Source: Flavobacterium fluviatile (GTDB lineage: Bacteria > Bacteroidota > Bacteroidia > Flavobacteriales > Flavobacteriaceae). From it: a DNA stretch of 64,000 bases. A program made the translations under genes and the position numbers. The stretch lies in NCBI RefSeq assembly GCF_010645065.1, contig NZ_JAADZW010000002.1, positions 484,680 to 548,679 of the forward strand, in the 5' to 3' direction. The notes below the pieces were generated by a model. It was not told the origin of the DNA and made no database searches. It saw nothing but the letters and a program-made list of their open reading frames with translations. Every line of letters starts with the position of its first letter. Position 1 is the stretch's first letter. Positions 17,724 through 27,019 of this stretch are shown piece by piece.

Positions 17724-18890
17724 TTATTTATAAGGGTTTCGTTCCTGCCAGTCGGTTTTTGGTTCCAGATAGTTAAAAAATCGGGCAATATTGTGATTGA
17801 TTAAGGCATTACTATGTGTAATGAGCCCATACATTTTTACAGGTTTTGCCCCTACAGAACTTTTGATTTCCAGGGCAGTCCTGGCAAAAACAATTTCCTT
17901 AAACCCTTTCTTGATGGAGTAGGCAATCATGTCGTAAAGCATATTGAGATATAGCATTTTTTCGCGCTGTATACTTTCGTCATAGCCTAAAAAATAGGTG
18001 TCCATTGTCTCACCATTTTTTATAAGCGTATTAAAACCGATTAGTTTTTCGTCTAAAAAATAGCCATACAGCAAAAAATCATCTTTCATGATTTCTTTAA
18101 AAAAGCTAAAATGGTTTCTGGCAAGGAAAAAAGTATTAAAAGGAGCATTTTTAGCAACATGAAAGTAGAGTTCGTAAATAACGTCTTCATATTTTCGAAT
18201 GTCAGATAAGCTCATTTTTTGTTTTACGATTCCGTCTGCTTTTTTTCTGGCACGTTTGTATTGGTCACGGTATTTTTTTGATAAAGCATTAATGTAATCC
18301 TGTTCTGTTTTCCAGTTTTTATTGATTTCAAAAACCATATTAGGCTGGGTAGAAAACGTATAATTTTTCTTGAATTCGGCCTGCAGCGGTTCAATTTCTT
18401 TAGCGGTAAAATCTTTTATGCTAATAATATGAACTTTTTTACCACTTGCTTTTAAATCTTTTTTAAGCTGAGTAACAGATTTATGAAGTGTTTTAATGGC
18501 TTTTGCTTGTTTAATGTTTTTATCAAAAGCAAAAGCATTTTGCCCGGTCAGCATATTGTTGCCTACGAAGAGTACGTGCGAAGCGAAATTCTTAAGGGCA
18601 AAATTGCGAACAGACGTTTTTAAACACTTATCACGCTCTCCAAATGATTCCAGTTTTTCTGCAAATAAAAATTGGGTAAGGACAATCCCGATAAGTTTTT
18701 CTTCTTCAAAGATTCCGATGTAATGACAGGTCATATTTACCGGACAGGAATTTTCCAGTACTTCGAGATATTCCCGTGCCAAAAAAATGTTTTCTGAAGC
18801 CAGTGAGTTCCATTCTAAAGGAAGTAGGGATGTATTTTTGTATATTTGGAAAGAATAGTTTGTATCCAAGTTTTGAGCTAATTTCTTCAA
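17724..18890 (-). CDS. FemAB/GNAT-like N-acyltransferase
   Basis: A 388-residue cytosolic protein of the group annotated as 'GNAT family N-acetyltransferase' or peptidoglycan-biosynthesis FemAB-like in Bacteroidota. The C-terminal half has the GNAT-like core: LLYGYFLDEKLIGFNTLI, DTYFLGYDESIQREKMLY and MLYDMIAYSIKKGFKEIVFA. The N-terminal half resembles a second, degenerate acyltransferase domain (CHYIGIFEEEKLIGIVLTQF). A Lys/Arg-rich helix (KKYRDQYKRARKKADG) separates them, as in FemX-type proteins. The acceptor is unknown. The gene ends 8 bp from the lipid kinase gene (convergent). Confidence 0.8.
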   Translation of the reverse strand: MKKLAQNLDTNYSFQIYKNTSLLPLEWNSLASENIFLAREYLEVLENSCPVNMTCHYIGIFEEEKLIGIVLTQFLFAEKLESFGERDKCLKTSVRNFALKNFASHVLFVGNNMLTGQNAFAFDKNIKQAKAIKTLHKSVTQLKKDLKASGKKVHIISIKDFTAKEIEPLQAEFKKNYTFSTQPNMVFEINKNWKTEQDYINALSKKYRDQYKRARKKADGIVKQKMSLSDIRKYEDVIYELYFHVAKNAPFNTFFLARNHFSFFKEIMKDDFLLYGYFLDEKLIGFNTLIKNGETMDTYFLGYDESIQREKMLYLNMLYDMIAYSIKKGFKEIVFARTALEIKSSVGAKPVKMYGLITHSNALINHNIARFFNYLEPKTDWQERNPYK

Positions 18891-18942
18891 AATTAGATAA
18901 TATTTGCAATAACCAATTTGCTTTAAGTTATTATTAAGAAAA

Positions 18943-18973
18943 AATCCGTTTGAATTTAGATTTCAAACGGATT
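18943..18973 (-). terminator. Terminator of the DUF1761 gene
   Basis: Inverted repeat AATCCGTTTGAA / TTCAAACGGATT with a 7-nt loop. On the minus strand the stem is followed by TTTTTTC, and it lies 17 bp beyond the DUF1761 stop. Confidence 0.8.
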
Positions 18974-18989
18974 CAATTTCTTCGATTTA

Positions 18990-19478
18990 TTAGGCATAAG
19001 CGCAAACAATTCCTCCAATAATGGTAAGGTTGACGATCCAGTATCCTGCGTGAATAAAAATATATTTCCAGGATTTTCTTTCGAATAAACCATTAATTCC
19101 AATTACAGGAAAAGCAAAAAATAAACCGGCCATAAAGCCATGAAGTGCCCCATGCTTAAAAGTACGGAAAGCTGTTCCGTAATCAGCCATAAAAGCATGA
19201 AAAGAGGGTTTAGCACTTTCTATCATGGGTGGTCCGCCGATCATTCCCAGTGCGCCCGACTGATGAATTGTAAACGACATTAAAGCCATAGAAATCAGCA
19301 CAGAGAAAATGTATGTAAATCCAAAAATTTTGAGCATGTTTCCGGATCTAAGCTCTTCATGTGTGAAATTATTTTCTCTCATCCAGATGGTTCCAAATAC
19401 TTTTGGATTGTACCAGATAAATCCAACTACCAGCGTAACCAATGCAGCTGCCAGAAATGTAATAAAGTTAATTTCCAT
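18990..19478 (-). CDS. DUF1761 membrane protein
   Basis: A 162-residue protein with four predicted transmembrane helices: FITFLAAALVTLVVGFIW, the region around IFGFTYIFSVLISMALMSF, HGFMAGLFFAFPVIGING and IFIHAGYWIVNLTIIGGI. The WYNPKVFG motif after the first helix is the DUF1761 signature. Function is unknown. It is transcribed alone with its own terminator. Confidence 0.88.
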   Translation of the reverse strand: MEINFITFLAAALVTLVVGFIWYNPKVFGTIWMRENNFTHEELRSGNMLKIFGFTYIFSVLISMALMSFTIHQSGALGMIGGPPMIESAKPSFHAFMADYGTAFRTFKHGALHGFMAGLFFAFPVIGINGLFERKSWKYIFIHAGYWIVNLTIIGGIVCAYA

Positions 19479-19594
19479 AGTTAAAGGTTTTTTTAATTAG
19501 TTGTTCAAATTTAATTAAAAATTCAGCGTAAAATGTATTTATTTTCAGTATAAAAAAGTGCCGTCTTTACTTATTAACAGTTTATTGACATTGC

Positions 19595-19625
19595 TTGCCA
19601 TAAAGTTTTAAAACATATAATTTTG
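19595..19625 (+). promoter_or_regulatory. Promoter of the LRR gene
   Basis: TTG at 19595-19597, a 20-bp spacer and TAATTTTG at 19618-19625. Transcription from about 19632 would leave only 5 nt before the ATG at 19637, which favours the next in-frame ATG at 19649. Confidence 0.6.
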
Positions 19626-19648
19626 CAGAAACTTCCATGCCCCGACAT

Positions 19649-20290
19649 ATGCGAAAATTTTATTTTTTGTTTTTAATAATGGCCCTGTCAAATTCAGTTT
19701 TTGCAGATACGATTTCTGATAAAGAAAAGGATGCATTATTAAAATTATACCATACAACGAAAGGAGAAGAGTGGACAATAAAATGGGATCTTGCTTTATC
19801 AGTATCAACCTGGCATGGAGTAGAAATCAGTAATGGTAAAGTTGTGGGACTAAATCTGGCGGGTAATAATTTAAAAGGACAACTGCCTTCTTCTATTGGC
19901 AATTTACAAAATCTGGAAACGCTTTCCCTTTTTAATAATCAGTTAGAAGGAGTTCTGCCGGATTCAGTTTATGATATTTCGACTTTGAAAATTCTGCTTT
20001 TGAATAACAATAAACTTTCAGGCCACCTGAGTCCTAAAATTGGAAATTTTAATTCTTTGGAAAATCTTAGCTTGTTTTATAACAATTTTGAGGGTAAAAT
20101 TCCGGATGAACTGGAAAACCTCAATCATTTGTCTGAAATGAACCTTTCATACAACAAATTCAAAGGTTCTGTTTCAAAAAAGCTTACTTTGCTCGATTCA
20201 TTGAATATGACAATGTTTGATGAAAATGGAAATCCTTTTTTACTCGATGTAAAAGAACAAAAAGATAATACTAGTATAATCGTAAATTAA
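19649..20290 (+). CDS. Secreted leucine-rich repeat protein
   Basis: A signal peptide (MRKFYFLFLIMALSNSVFA) precedes an N-terminal cap (DALLKLYHTTKGEEW..W) and about five plant-type leucine-rich repeats of 23-24 residues, for example GLNLAGNNLKGQLPSSIGNL, with the LxGxLPxxIGNL pattern. The final 40 residues are not repeat-like. No type IX sorting domain is visible, so the protein is probably periplasmic or released, with a protein-binding role. I chose 19649 over 19637 because of the promoter position and because the signal peptide starts there. A hairpin terminator follows. Confidence 0.82.
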   Translation: MRKFYFLFLIMALSNSVFADTISDKEKDALLKLYHTTKGEEWTIKWDLALSVSTWHGVEISNGKVVGLNLAGNNLKGQLPSSIGNLQNLETLSLFNNQLEGVLPDSVYDISTLKILLLNNNKLSGHLSPKIGNFNSLENLSLFYNNFEGKIPDELENLNHLSEMNLSYNKFKGSVSKKLTLLDSLNMTMFDENGNPFLLDVKEQKDNTSIIVN

Positions 20291-20352
20291 TCATGCTTAT
20301 GAATGAATTTTACTCGTGAAAAAAGTTGATTAAATATTTTTAGTTAATTGTG

Positions 20353-20380
20353 AAAAAACCGTAATTCGTTGCGGTTTTTT
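20353..20380 (+). terminator. Terminator after the LRR gene
   Basis: AAAAAACCG and CGGTTTTTT enclose a short AA-TTCG-TT top, so the hairpin probably has a UUCG tetraloop and a U-tail. Confidence 0.85.
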
Positions 20381-20509
20381 TATGCTAAAAAAAGTATAAT
20401 TTAGTATGAAGGAATATAACGTTTTGCTTTTTTTTCATAATTTTAATTAATTAAATAACAATTTAAGCTTACTATAAAATAAATTCTAACCTTTAATAAT
20501 AATAATATC

Positions 20510-20815
20510 ATGGTAATACATTATCAGGGAAAACAACACGGAAAAAGCACTAAGTTCACCATTAGAATAATTGGTAACAACCTATCAAAAAGCAGTTCAA
20601 ACTACCAGATAGATTTATTAGTAGGCGATAAACAATTGCCATTGTTTACTTCTGAAATTCATCAGAGTTTGTCTAATTGCCTGAAAGAGATTTATTTGTT
20701 TAGAAAACATAACGGAATCACTTTTGAGGAATCTTCAGAAAAAATAGAAACATTATTAGTGTCTTACGATAAAGTTTTATACGATTACAACAAATATGCA
20801 TTGTTTAGAGCGTAA
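20510..20815 (+). CDS. Small conserved-looking hypothetical protein
   Basis: A 101-residue soluble protein (starts MVIHYQGKQHGKSTKF, ends DYNKYALFRA). No recognised domain, signal peptide or membrane segment. It is bounded by hairpin terminators on both sides (20353-20380 and 20836-20864), so it is a single-gene transcript. Composition is like the surrounding core genes, which supports a real gene. Confidence 0.65.
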   Translation: MVIHYQGKQHGKSTKFTIRIIGNNLSKSSSNYQIDLLVGDKQLPLFTSEIHQSLSNCLKEIYLFRKHNGITFEESSEKIETLLVSYDKVLYDYNKYALFRA

Positions 20816-20835
20816 TCGAGTAAGATATTAAGAAC

Positions 20836-20864
20836 AAAAGACTGCCATTCACAGCAGTCTTTTT
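20836..20864 (+). terminator. Terminator after the 101-residue protein
   Basis: AAAAGACTGC and GCAGTCTTTT form a perfect 10-bp stem around an 8-nt loop, with T-rich sequence after it. Confidence 0.88.
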
Positions 20865-20884
20865 CTATTTTAAGTGAGATAAAT

Positions 20885-21076
20885 TTATACGATTTGTTTT
20901 TCTTTCCTGAAATTCCTCCATCCAAAACCAACTAATAACAAATTGAATAAGACCAAAGGTAAAAAGGTTTTTACAAAATCGGTTTTTGAGACATCTTCAA
21001 AAGTTTCAACCTTAAATTTAGACCAGTTTTCTTTTTTTGCATCTGCATTGTCAAAAATTTTCGGATATAAATACAA
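20885..21076 (-). pseudogene. Possible C-terminal fragment of a membrane protein
   Basis: A 63-residue open frame that can start only at a TTG (or CTG two codons earlier) just after an in-frame TAA. It encodes a hydrophilic segment, then one transmembrane helix (TFLPLVLFNLLLVGFGW) and a basic end (RNFRKEKQIV), like the tail of a longer membrane protein. No family recognised. It may be a remnant or a small membrane protein; the evidence for either is thin. Confidence 0.3.
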
Positions 21077-21150
21077 GCGCAGTTAAGTTGCAAATATAAC
21101 ATTCTTATTTGCAAAAGAAAAAATAAAATCGTTTTATCCTTATGAATTTA

Positions 21151-21759
21151 TTAAAATCGATTTAAATCAATTTTTTTCTTTTTTCCGAAGAACATAAACA
21201 AAACACTTTTTACCTTTTCTTCGAGTGAAGAGCGTAAAATTGAAAACGCTTTGGTAATCTGTGCTTCAACAGTTTTGATGGAAACATCAAGGTGTTCCGC
21301 AATTTCTATATTGGTCAAACCTTCTTTTTTACTTAGAATGAAAACTTCCCTGCATTTTGGAGGCAAACTTTCAATCTCTTTATTTACTACCTTTAATATG
21401 CGTTGAAAAGATTCAGAATCATCTTCAAGAACAACTGAGTTTAAGGCATCATGATAGGTTTTTTCCAGAGAAAACAAGGATTGATTTTTTCTGTATAAAT
21501 CGATAAACTCGTTATACACAGATTTATAAAGAAAACTTTTGATAGAGTGATCCGATTTTAATCGTGTTCTTTGCTCCCAAATTTTAATAAAAACATTCTG
21601 AACGATGTCTTCGGCACTGTAAATGTTTTTGGCAAGACTGTTGGCATAAACACAAAGTTTATGATGGTAGATGTCGATGAGGTACGTATAGGCGCTTTCA
21701 TCTCCATTTCGAAGAGATTCGATCAGTACATTATTATCGTTGTAATCATCAGATTTCAT
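21151..21759 (-). CDS. ECF sigma-70 factor (Bacteroidota FecI-like)
   Basis: A 202-residue sigma factor with region 2 (YHHKLCVYANSLAKNIYSAEDIVQNVFIKIWEQR, of which DIVQNVFIKIW is diagnostic) and region 4 (LPPKCREVFILSKKEGLTNIEIAEHLDVSIKTVEAQI). It directs RNA polymerase to the promoters of its linked outer-membrane transport genes. A basic C-terminal tail (FFGKKKKIDLNRF) follows. It diverges from the FecR-type anti-sigma gene 280 bp away and most probably controls the SusC/SusD genes at 23418-28426. By the FecIR model, release would need a substrate signal from the SusC transducer. Confidence 0.94.
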   Translation of the reverse strand: MKSDDYNDNNVLIESLRNGDESAYTYLIDIYHHKLCVYANSLAKNIYSAEDIVQNVFIKIWEQRTRLKSDHSIKSFLYKSVYNEFIDLYRKNQSLFSLEKTYHDALNSVVLEDDSESFQRILKVVNKEIESLPPKCREVFILSKKEGLTNIEIAEHLDVSIKTVEAQITKAFSILRSSLEEKVKSVLFMFFGKKKKIDLNRF

Positions 21760-22038
21760 AGTAACAAATATATAAATTTAAAATTTTTTGGACTTAAAAT
21801 CTGAATGGGTATTTCCCGAAAAAGCTTGTATTAAGATTTTCTATTTGAATTTTATTACAAATAAATTCGCAAAAAGATGTAATGATGTGGCATTTTATTT
21901 TTAAGTTCTATCAATATAATAGAATTTATTGAAAGAAAAGACTTGTAAAAAACAAAAAAATCAGTAAAAACAAAAAATCTTTGTCAAATTGTTAGGGTTT
22001 TGCTTTTTGGCTTCGTAATAATATTAAAAAAAGAAAAA

Positions 22039-23190
22039 ATGACAGTAAAAAAGTCAGAGCGATTAATGGTGAAATTTATCACAAATCAGGCCAGTCAGGA
22101 TGAAATTGAACAGCTGACGGAGTGGTTAAAAGATGAAAAAAACCAAATTGAGTTCAGGGAATTTGTAAAAACAAATTACGCCATTGATACGACTATGAAC
22201 AATTTCGATTCTGCTGAAGTAAGAAAGCAACTAACCCAAAGAATTCAGAAAGAAAACAGTGTTTTTTATAAAAGAAGATTTTCTTCTTATTATAAATATG
22301 CAGCGATTCTGGTTGTCGCTTTGGGGGGATTTTATTTTTATAAAAATTCCAATGTATCGATAGAAAAACAAAATGTAGTTATTCCGAGACAGGATGAAAT
22401 TGTTTTACAATTAGATAATAATTCGGAACAAGAAATTGATACAGCTGATACCCGAAATCTGACCGATAAAGATGGAAACATTATTGGGAGACAGGAAAAA
22501 AACAGACTGGTGTATAACAAAAAGTATGCAGAAGGAAAACTGGTTTACAATACGATTAAAATTCCGTACGGTAAAAAATTTGAAATACAATTATCAGACG
22601 GGACTATTGTGCATCTGAATGCAGGAACTCAATTGACATATCCGGTACAGTTCTTAAAAAAAGGGGGACGAAAAGTGGATTTGACCGGAGAAGCCTATTT
22701 TGAAGTTGCCAAAGACAAGGCGCATCCGTTTACCGTAAATACACATGAAATGAGCGTTGAGGTTTTGGGAACCAGGTTTAATGCAGATGCGTATATGGAT
22801 AATGCAAGTACTGATATTGTTTTGGTTGAAGGTAAAGTTTCGCTTTATAAAGGTTTGAAAACAAATGAAAATCAGGTGTATTTAAAACCGGGTTTCAAGG
22901 GATCGAATATAAAAGGGAAATCGACAATTGCAACAGAGGAAGTCAATACAGATTATTATACTGCCTGGGTAAAAGGAGGATTGGTGTTCAAAAATGCTCC
23001 GTTTAGCGATATTATCAAAAAGCTGGAACGCCGCTATAATGTGACTTTCATTAACAGAAATAAAATGCTCGGAAAAGAAATTTTTAATGCCCGTTTTGAT
23101 AATGAGCCGATTGAAGTTGTCCTGAAATATTTTAGTGACAGTTATGCTATTGATTACATAATTGATAGAGATAAGATTACTATTAAATAA
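22039..23190 (+). CDS. FecR-type anti-sigma factor
   Basis: A 383-residue inner-membrane regulator. The N-terminal cytoplasmic segment (MTVKKSERLMVKFIT..ASQDEIEQLTEW) would hold the sigma factor. One membrane helix follows (YYKYAAILVVALGGFYFY, about residues 78-95). The periplasmic FecR domain has IPYGKKFEIQLSDGTIVHLNAGTQLTYP and LTGEAYFEVAKDKAHPFTV, then an STN-like C-terminal DUF4974 domain (FKNAPFSDIIKKLERRYNV). I placed the start at the ATG at 22039 rather than an upstream TTG at 22000, because it follows an A/G-rich run and gives the usual N-terminus. Divergent from the ECF gene. Confidence 0.93.
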   Translation: MTVKKSERLMVKFITNQASQDEIEQLTEWLKDEKNQIEFREFVKTNYAIDTTMNNFDSAEVRKQLTQRIQKENSVFYKRRFSSYYKYAAILVVALGGFYFYKNSNVSIEKQNVVIPRQDEIVLQLDNNSEQEIDTADTRNLTDKDGNIIGRQEKNRLVYNKKYAEGKLVYNTIKIPYGKKFEIQLSDGTIVHLNAGTQLTYPVQFLKKGGRKVDLTGEAYFEVAKDKAHPFTVNTHEMSVEVLGTRFNADAYMDNASTDIVLVEGKVSLYKGLKTNENQVYLKPGFKGSNIKGKSTIATEEVNTDYYTAWVKGGLVFKNAPFSDIIKKLERRYNVTFINRNKMLGKEIFNARFDNEPIEVVLKYFSDSYAIDYIIDRDKITIK

Positions 23191-23334
23191 CAATGTCAAT
23201 GTCAAAAATCAATATCAAAAGGGAATGCTAAAAATTGCTAATAGTGATAATTTCAAAAATTAATGACAATAACATAAAATTTAAAATCTAAAGAAGCCTA
23301 TGTAACAAAAGTCCAAAAAGGAACCGTAAAAAAA

Positions 23335-23362
23335 ACCGGAAAATGCGCCAACATTTCCCGGT
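23335..23362. promoter_or_regulatory. Inverted repeat upstream of the SusC transducer gene
   Basis: ACCGGAAAATG (23335-23345) and CATTTCCCGGT (23352-23362) pair at 10 of 11 positions around a 6-nt spacer, 56 bp before the ATG. It could be an operator or a 5'-leader hairpin. Confidence 0.45.
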
Positions 23363-23417
23363 ATAAAGAATGCGGTCAGTTAATTAACCAACCAACATTA
23401 AAAAACATTTTAAAAGT

Positions 23418-26400
23418 ATGAAAAAACTATTGAACAAAATCAGGTTCGACAAGCCTTTTTTGAAATTTGATTTGAAGATGAAATTGACTACACTATTATT
23501 ATTAACCACTCTATCAGTTATGCAGGCGGGTGTGACCTATTCTCAAAAGGCCAGACTTTCTTTCAATGCCAGCAACATGACTGTTGGAAAAGCAATTGAG
23601 AAGCTTGAATATACCAGCGATTACAGATTTGTTTACAACGTAAGATCGGTTGATTTAGATCGTAAAATAGATGTTAACATAACCAATGCTTCTATTGAGA
23701 CGATTCTGAATACAATCTTTAAAGATTCAGGTACCGATTTTAAAGTGAGCGGTTCTCATATTGTTCTAACCCCTAAAAAAGCACCGGCTGAAAAACCTGT
23801 TGCAAAAGAAGTGCAGGATTTTATAGTAAAAGGTAGAGTTACAGATGAAAAAGGAATGCCTTTAGTGGGTGCTGCAATTTCTGATAACGGTTCAGGTCGT
23901 GGTGTTCAGACAGATTTTAACGGTGAATATCAGATTATTGCAGTGAGTGATAAAACCACTTTAGCTTTTGCCTATTTGGGATATATTAGGCAGGAAATAA
24001 AAGTTGAAGGAAGAAGCATTATTAATGTTGTGTTGAAGGAAGATGTTCAGGAATTAGAAGGGATAGTATTAACTACAGGATATCAAAATATTACTGCAGA
24101 GAAAGCTACAGGTGCTTATTCAAATTTAAAGGCAAAAGATTTTCAGGAGCAGCGTTTAAGCAGTTTAAACTCGATTTTAGAAGGACGTATTGTAGGGTAT
24201 CAGGATGGTAAAATTCGTGGAACGACTACTATGACCGGAACAACAACTCCCTTATATGTTATTGACGGATTTCCTGTTGAGAATACAAAATTAACCCCGT
24301 ATTCTGCTCTTGATGAAAATGTGCCCAACCTGAATTTAGAGGATATTGAAACCATTACTATTTTAAAAGATGCAGCAGCTTCTTCTATTTACGGAGCACG
24401 TGCGGCAAATGGAGTTGTAGTGATTACAACTAAAAAAGCAAAAGCAGGAAAAACAAATATTTCGTTTTCAAGTAACTTAACCGTTACACCTTACAGAAAC
24501 TACACAGGAAACCTTACTGATTCTGCCGATATTATTGGTTTAGAAAGAGGATGGGCAGCAGGAAACCCTAATTTGCAGGGAGCGAATGCAGGTACTTATG
24601 CAAAATCTTTATTAAGTAATGCTGTATTTACGAGTTTAGGAATGCAGACAATTTTAAACGGTTATGCCGGAAATATTTCTCAGACAGAAGCAAATAATCG
24701 CTTAAACTCCTTAGCTGGTCAAGGTTCTAAATATTTTGATGATATTGCAAGATATGCCAAACGTGATCAGTATTTTATGCAGCATAACATTAGTTTGGGT
24801 AAGGCAACTGACAGCAATACTTTTAATGCTTCGTTGACTTATAAAGACAATCAGCTTGAAGATGTTTATTCAGAAAATGAGTCAGTTGGTATCAATTTAA
24901 AAAACACAACCCAGATTAACAACTGGCTTTCTTTGGACTTAGGAACTTATATTAATTATGGTAAAGGAGATACGCAGAGTTATTTTGCTTCCCAGCCTAA
25001 TTTTACTTCAGGACCAGGATTCAAATATCAGCCATACAACCAATTGGTTAATAACGACGGAACTAATTTTGTTTCTACTGCAGCATCCCGTTACAATGCT
25101 TTTACGCTTCAGTCTTTACAGAATTATGGACTTTACAATATGGACATTACACCAATGGATGAGTTTGGAAGAAATCTGATCGAAAGCAAAAATTTCTTAA
25201 ACAGAACATTTGCTAAATTTAATGCAAAAATCAGTAAAGCATTCAATTACAATGCAATGTTTCAATACGAATACGCAGCGGATCGTACAAGTCAGTTATT
25301 TGAAAAAGAATCATACTATGTTAGAAATAAAGTAAATGGTATGGTTACTATTGTGAATAACAAACCGGTTTATAATTTGCCTTACGGAGATATTATAAAA
25401 GAAGCAAATCAATATAATAATGCTTATAATTTCCGTCAACAGCTAAATTTTAATCAGACTTTCCATGAAAAGCATGATGTGTCTGCCATTGCAGGTATGG
25501 AAATTCGTCATACAAAACTAGAATATACAGACAATACACGTTATGGTTATGATGATCAGACTTTAGGTTTTGCCCCAATAAATCAGGCTGATTTGCTAAA
25601 AGTGTATGGAAGTGTTTTTAGCGGATATATGACACAAAATGAATTTTCGTTAGAAAGAGAATTGATAAACCGTTATGTTTCGGTATATGGGACAGGTGGT
25701 TATACATATGACGGAAAGTATGCTGCAACAGGAAGTTTACGTTGGGATCGTTCCAATCTCTGGGGAACAGACAGTAAATATCAGAATAAACCAACCTGGT
25801 CAACCGGTGTTGCATGGAATATTGATAAAGAATCATTTTTTAAAGTTTCGTGGGTAGATGCGCTTAAAGTTCGTGCTTCTTATGGTATTGGCGGAAATAT
25901 TGCCAAAAATTCAGCACCATATTTAACAGCTTATTACAACTCTAATTCAAATGTTGGAGGCAATCAGGGAACTGTTAGTTCGAGACCAAATCCTGAATTA
26001 TCCTGGGAAAAAACAACTACAATCAATATCGGTTTAGATTTCGCATTATTCAAAAACAGATTAAGCGGTACTGTGGATTTATACAACAAAAAAGGAGAAG
26101 ATTTATTAGCGAGCAGTCAGGGAATTCCAACAGAAGGATGGGGCTATTCTACTTATAAAACGAATAATGGAGAAATGACCAATAAGGGTATCGAAGTTAG
26201 TATAAGAGGTACTATTGTAAAAACACCATCATTTTCATGGGATGCAGCAGTTTTGTATGCTTATAACAAAAATAATGTCGATTACGTAGATGTAGAAGCT
26301 CCTGCTTATTATTTACAATTAGATCAGGCTCAGGCTTTTCCAAGAGTAGGAACAAGTTATAATTCTATTTATGGTTACAAATGGGCTGGCTTAAGCAACA

Positions 26401-27002
26401 CAGGAGTGCCTCAGGTCTACGATGCTTCAGGAACAGCAGTAAAATATAATCCGGCTCAGTTAGAAGCGATTAAAGATTATGGTTCAACAGTACCTACGCA
26501 CAGTGGGTCTTTCCATACTTCCGCTAATTATAAAAACTTCTCACTTTCTGCACTTTTTATCTACGAATTAGGACATAAAGTAAGAAATACATTCCTGCCA
26601 ATGTTGAGTAATAGCTACAATGGTGCTGCAGGTGGATATGTAACTGACATTACCGTGGTTAACAATCATATTGCAAACCGTTGGATGCAGCCTGGTGATG
26701 AGGCTTTTACAGATGTGCCGAGAGCAGTATACGAGTATGAATCAGACTTTAGTTCAGATTCACGTACTATTTATTCGTATGCAGACATCAACATTCTTGA
26801 TGCATCAAATGTGAGATTAAGCAACATTTCATTGGCCTATAAAATGCCAAGTGCGCTTATTAAGAGAGTAAAATTAGACGGTGTACGTTTCAATCTAAAT
26901 GCAGAAAACGTATACACTTTTGCCCAAAGCAGAGATGCTAAATATCTTTTAGGCGGCTTCCAGTCTCCAAGTTTTGTTTTGGGAGTAAATGTTAATTTCT
27001 AA
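23418..27002 (+). CDS. SusC/RagA-type TonB-dependent transducer with STN domain
   Basis: A 1194-residue outer-membrane TonB-dependent importer. Order: a long N-terminal signal region; an STN (secretin/TonB) domain (SFNASNMTVGKAIEKLEY.., about residues 50-115) that would contact the FecR periplasmic domain; a carboxypeptidase-like domain (VKGRVTDEKGMPLVGAAI, about 140-215); a plug (LEDIETITILKDAAASSIYGARAANGVVVITTKK); and the C-terminal beta barrel ending in LGVNVNF. The STN domain marks it as a signalling transducer paired with the ECF/FecR genes. The substrate is unknown; SusC proteins import oligosaccharides or peptides. SusD follows after 17 bp. Confidence 0.95.
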   Translation: MKKLLNKIRFDKPFLKFDLKMKLTTLLLLTTLSVMQAGVTYSQKARLSFNASNMTVGKAIEKLEYTSDYRFVYNVRSVDLDRKIDVNITNASIETILNTIFKDSGTDFKVSGSHIVLTPKKAPAEKPVAKEVQDFIVKGRVTDEKGMPLVGAAISDNGSGRGVQTDFNGEYQIIAVSDKTTLAFAYLGYIRQEIKVEGRSIINVVLKEDVQELEGIVLTTGYQNITAEKATGAYSNLKAKDFQEQRLSSLNSILEGRIVGYQDGKIRGTTTMTGTTTPLYVIDGFPVENTKLTPYSALDENVPNLNLEDIETITILKDAAASSIYGARAANGVVVITTKKAKAGKTNISFSSNLTVTPYRNYTGNLTDSADIIGLERGWAAGNPNLQGANAGTYAKSLLSNAVFTSLGMQTILNGYAGNISQTEANNRLNSLAGQGSKYFDDIARYAKRDQYFMQHNISLGKATDSNTFNASLTYKDNQLEDVYSENESVGINLKNTTQINNWLSLDLGTYINYGKGDTQSYFASQPNFTSGPGFKYQPYNQLVNNDGTNFVSTAASRYNAFTLQSLQNYGLYNMDITPMDEFGRNLIESKNFLNRTFAKFNAKISKAFNYNAMFQYEYAADRTSQLFEKESYYVRNKVNGMVTIVNNKPVYNLPYGDIIKEANQYNNAYNFRQQLNFNQTFHEKHDVSAIAGMEIRHTKLEYTDNTRYGYDDQTLGFAPINQADLLKVYGSVFSGYMTQNEFSLERELINRYVSVYGTGGYTYDGKYAATGSLRWDRSNLWGTDSKYQNKPTWSTGVAWNIDKESFFKVSWVDALKVRASYGIGGNIAKNSAPYLTAYYNSNSNVGGNQGTVSSRPNPELSWEKTTTINIGLDFALFKNRLSGTVDLYNKKGEDLLASSQGIPTEGWGYSTYKTNNGEMTNKGIEVSIRGTIVKTPSFSWDAAVLYAYNKNNVDYVDVEAPAYYLQLDQAQAFPRVGTSYNSIYGYKWAGLSNTGVPQVYDASGTAVKYNPAQLEAIKDYGSTVPTHSGSFHTSANYKNFSLSALFIYELGHKVRNTFLPMLSNSYNGAAGGYVTDITVVNNHIANRWMQPGDEAFTDVPRAVYEYESDFSSDSRTIYSYADINILDASNVRLSNISLAYKMPSALIKRVKLDGVRFNLNAENVYTFAQSRDAKYLLGGFQSPSFVLGVNVNF

Positions 27003-27019
27003 TTTAAAAAGTCGAGAAG

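Noticed and set aside
19649..20290. Type IX secreted adhesin
   Set aside because: The LRR protein has a signal peptide but no recognisable type IX C-terminal sorting domain.
21765..21772. TATATTTG on the minus strand directly before the ECF sigma gene, as a -7 element
   Set aside because: It would place the transcript start at the ATG itself (leaderless), and no -33 TTG lies at the right distance.
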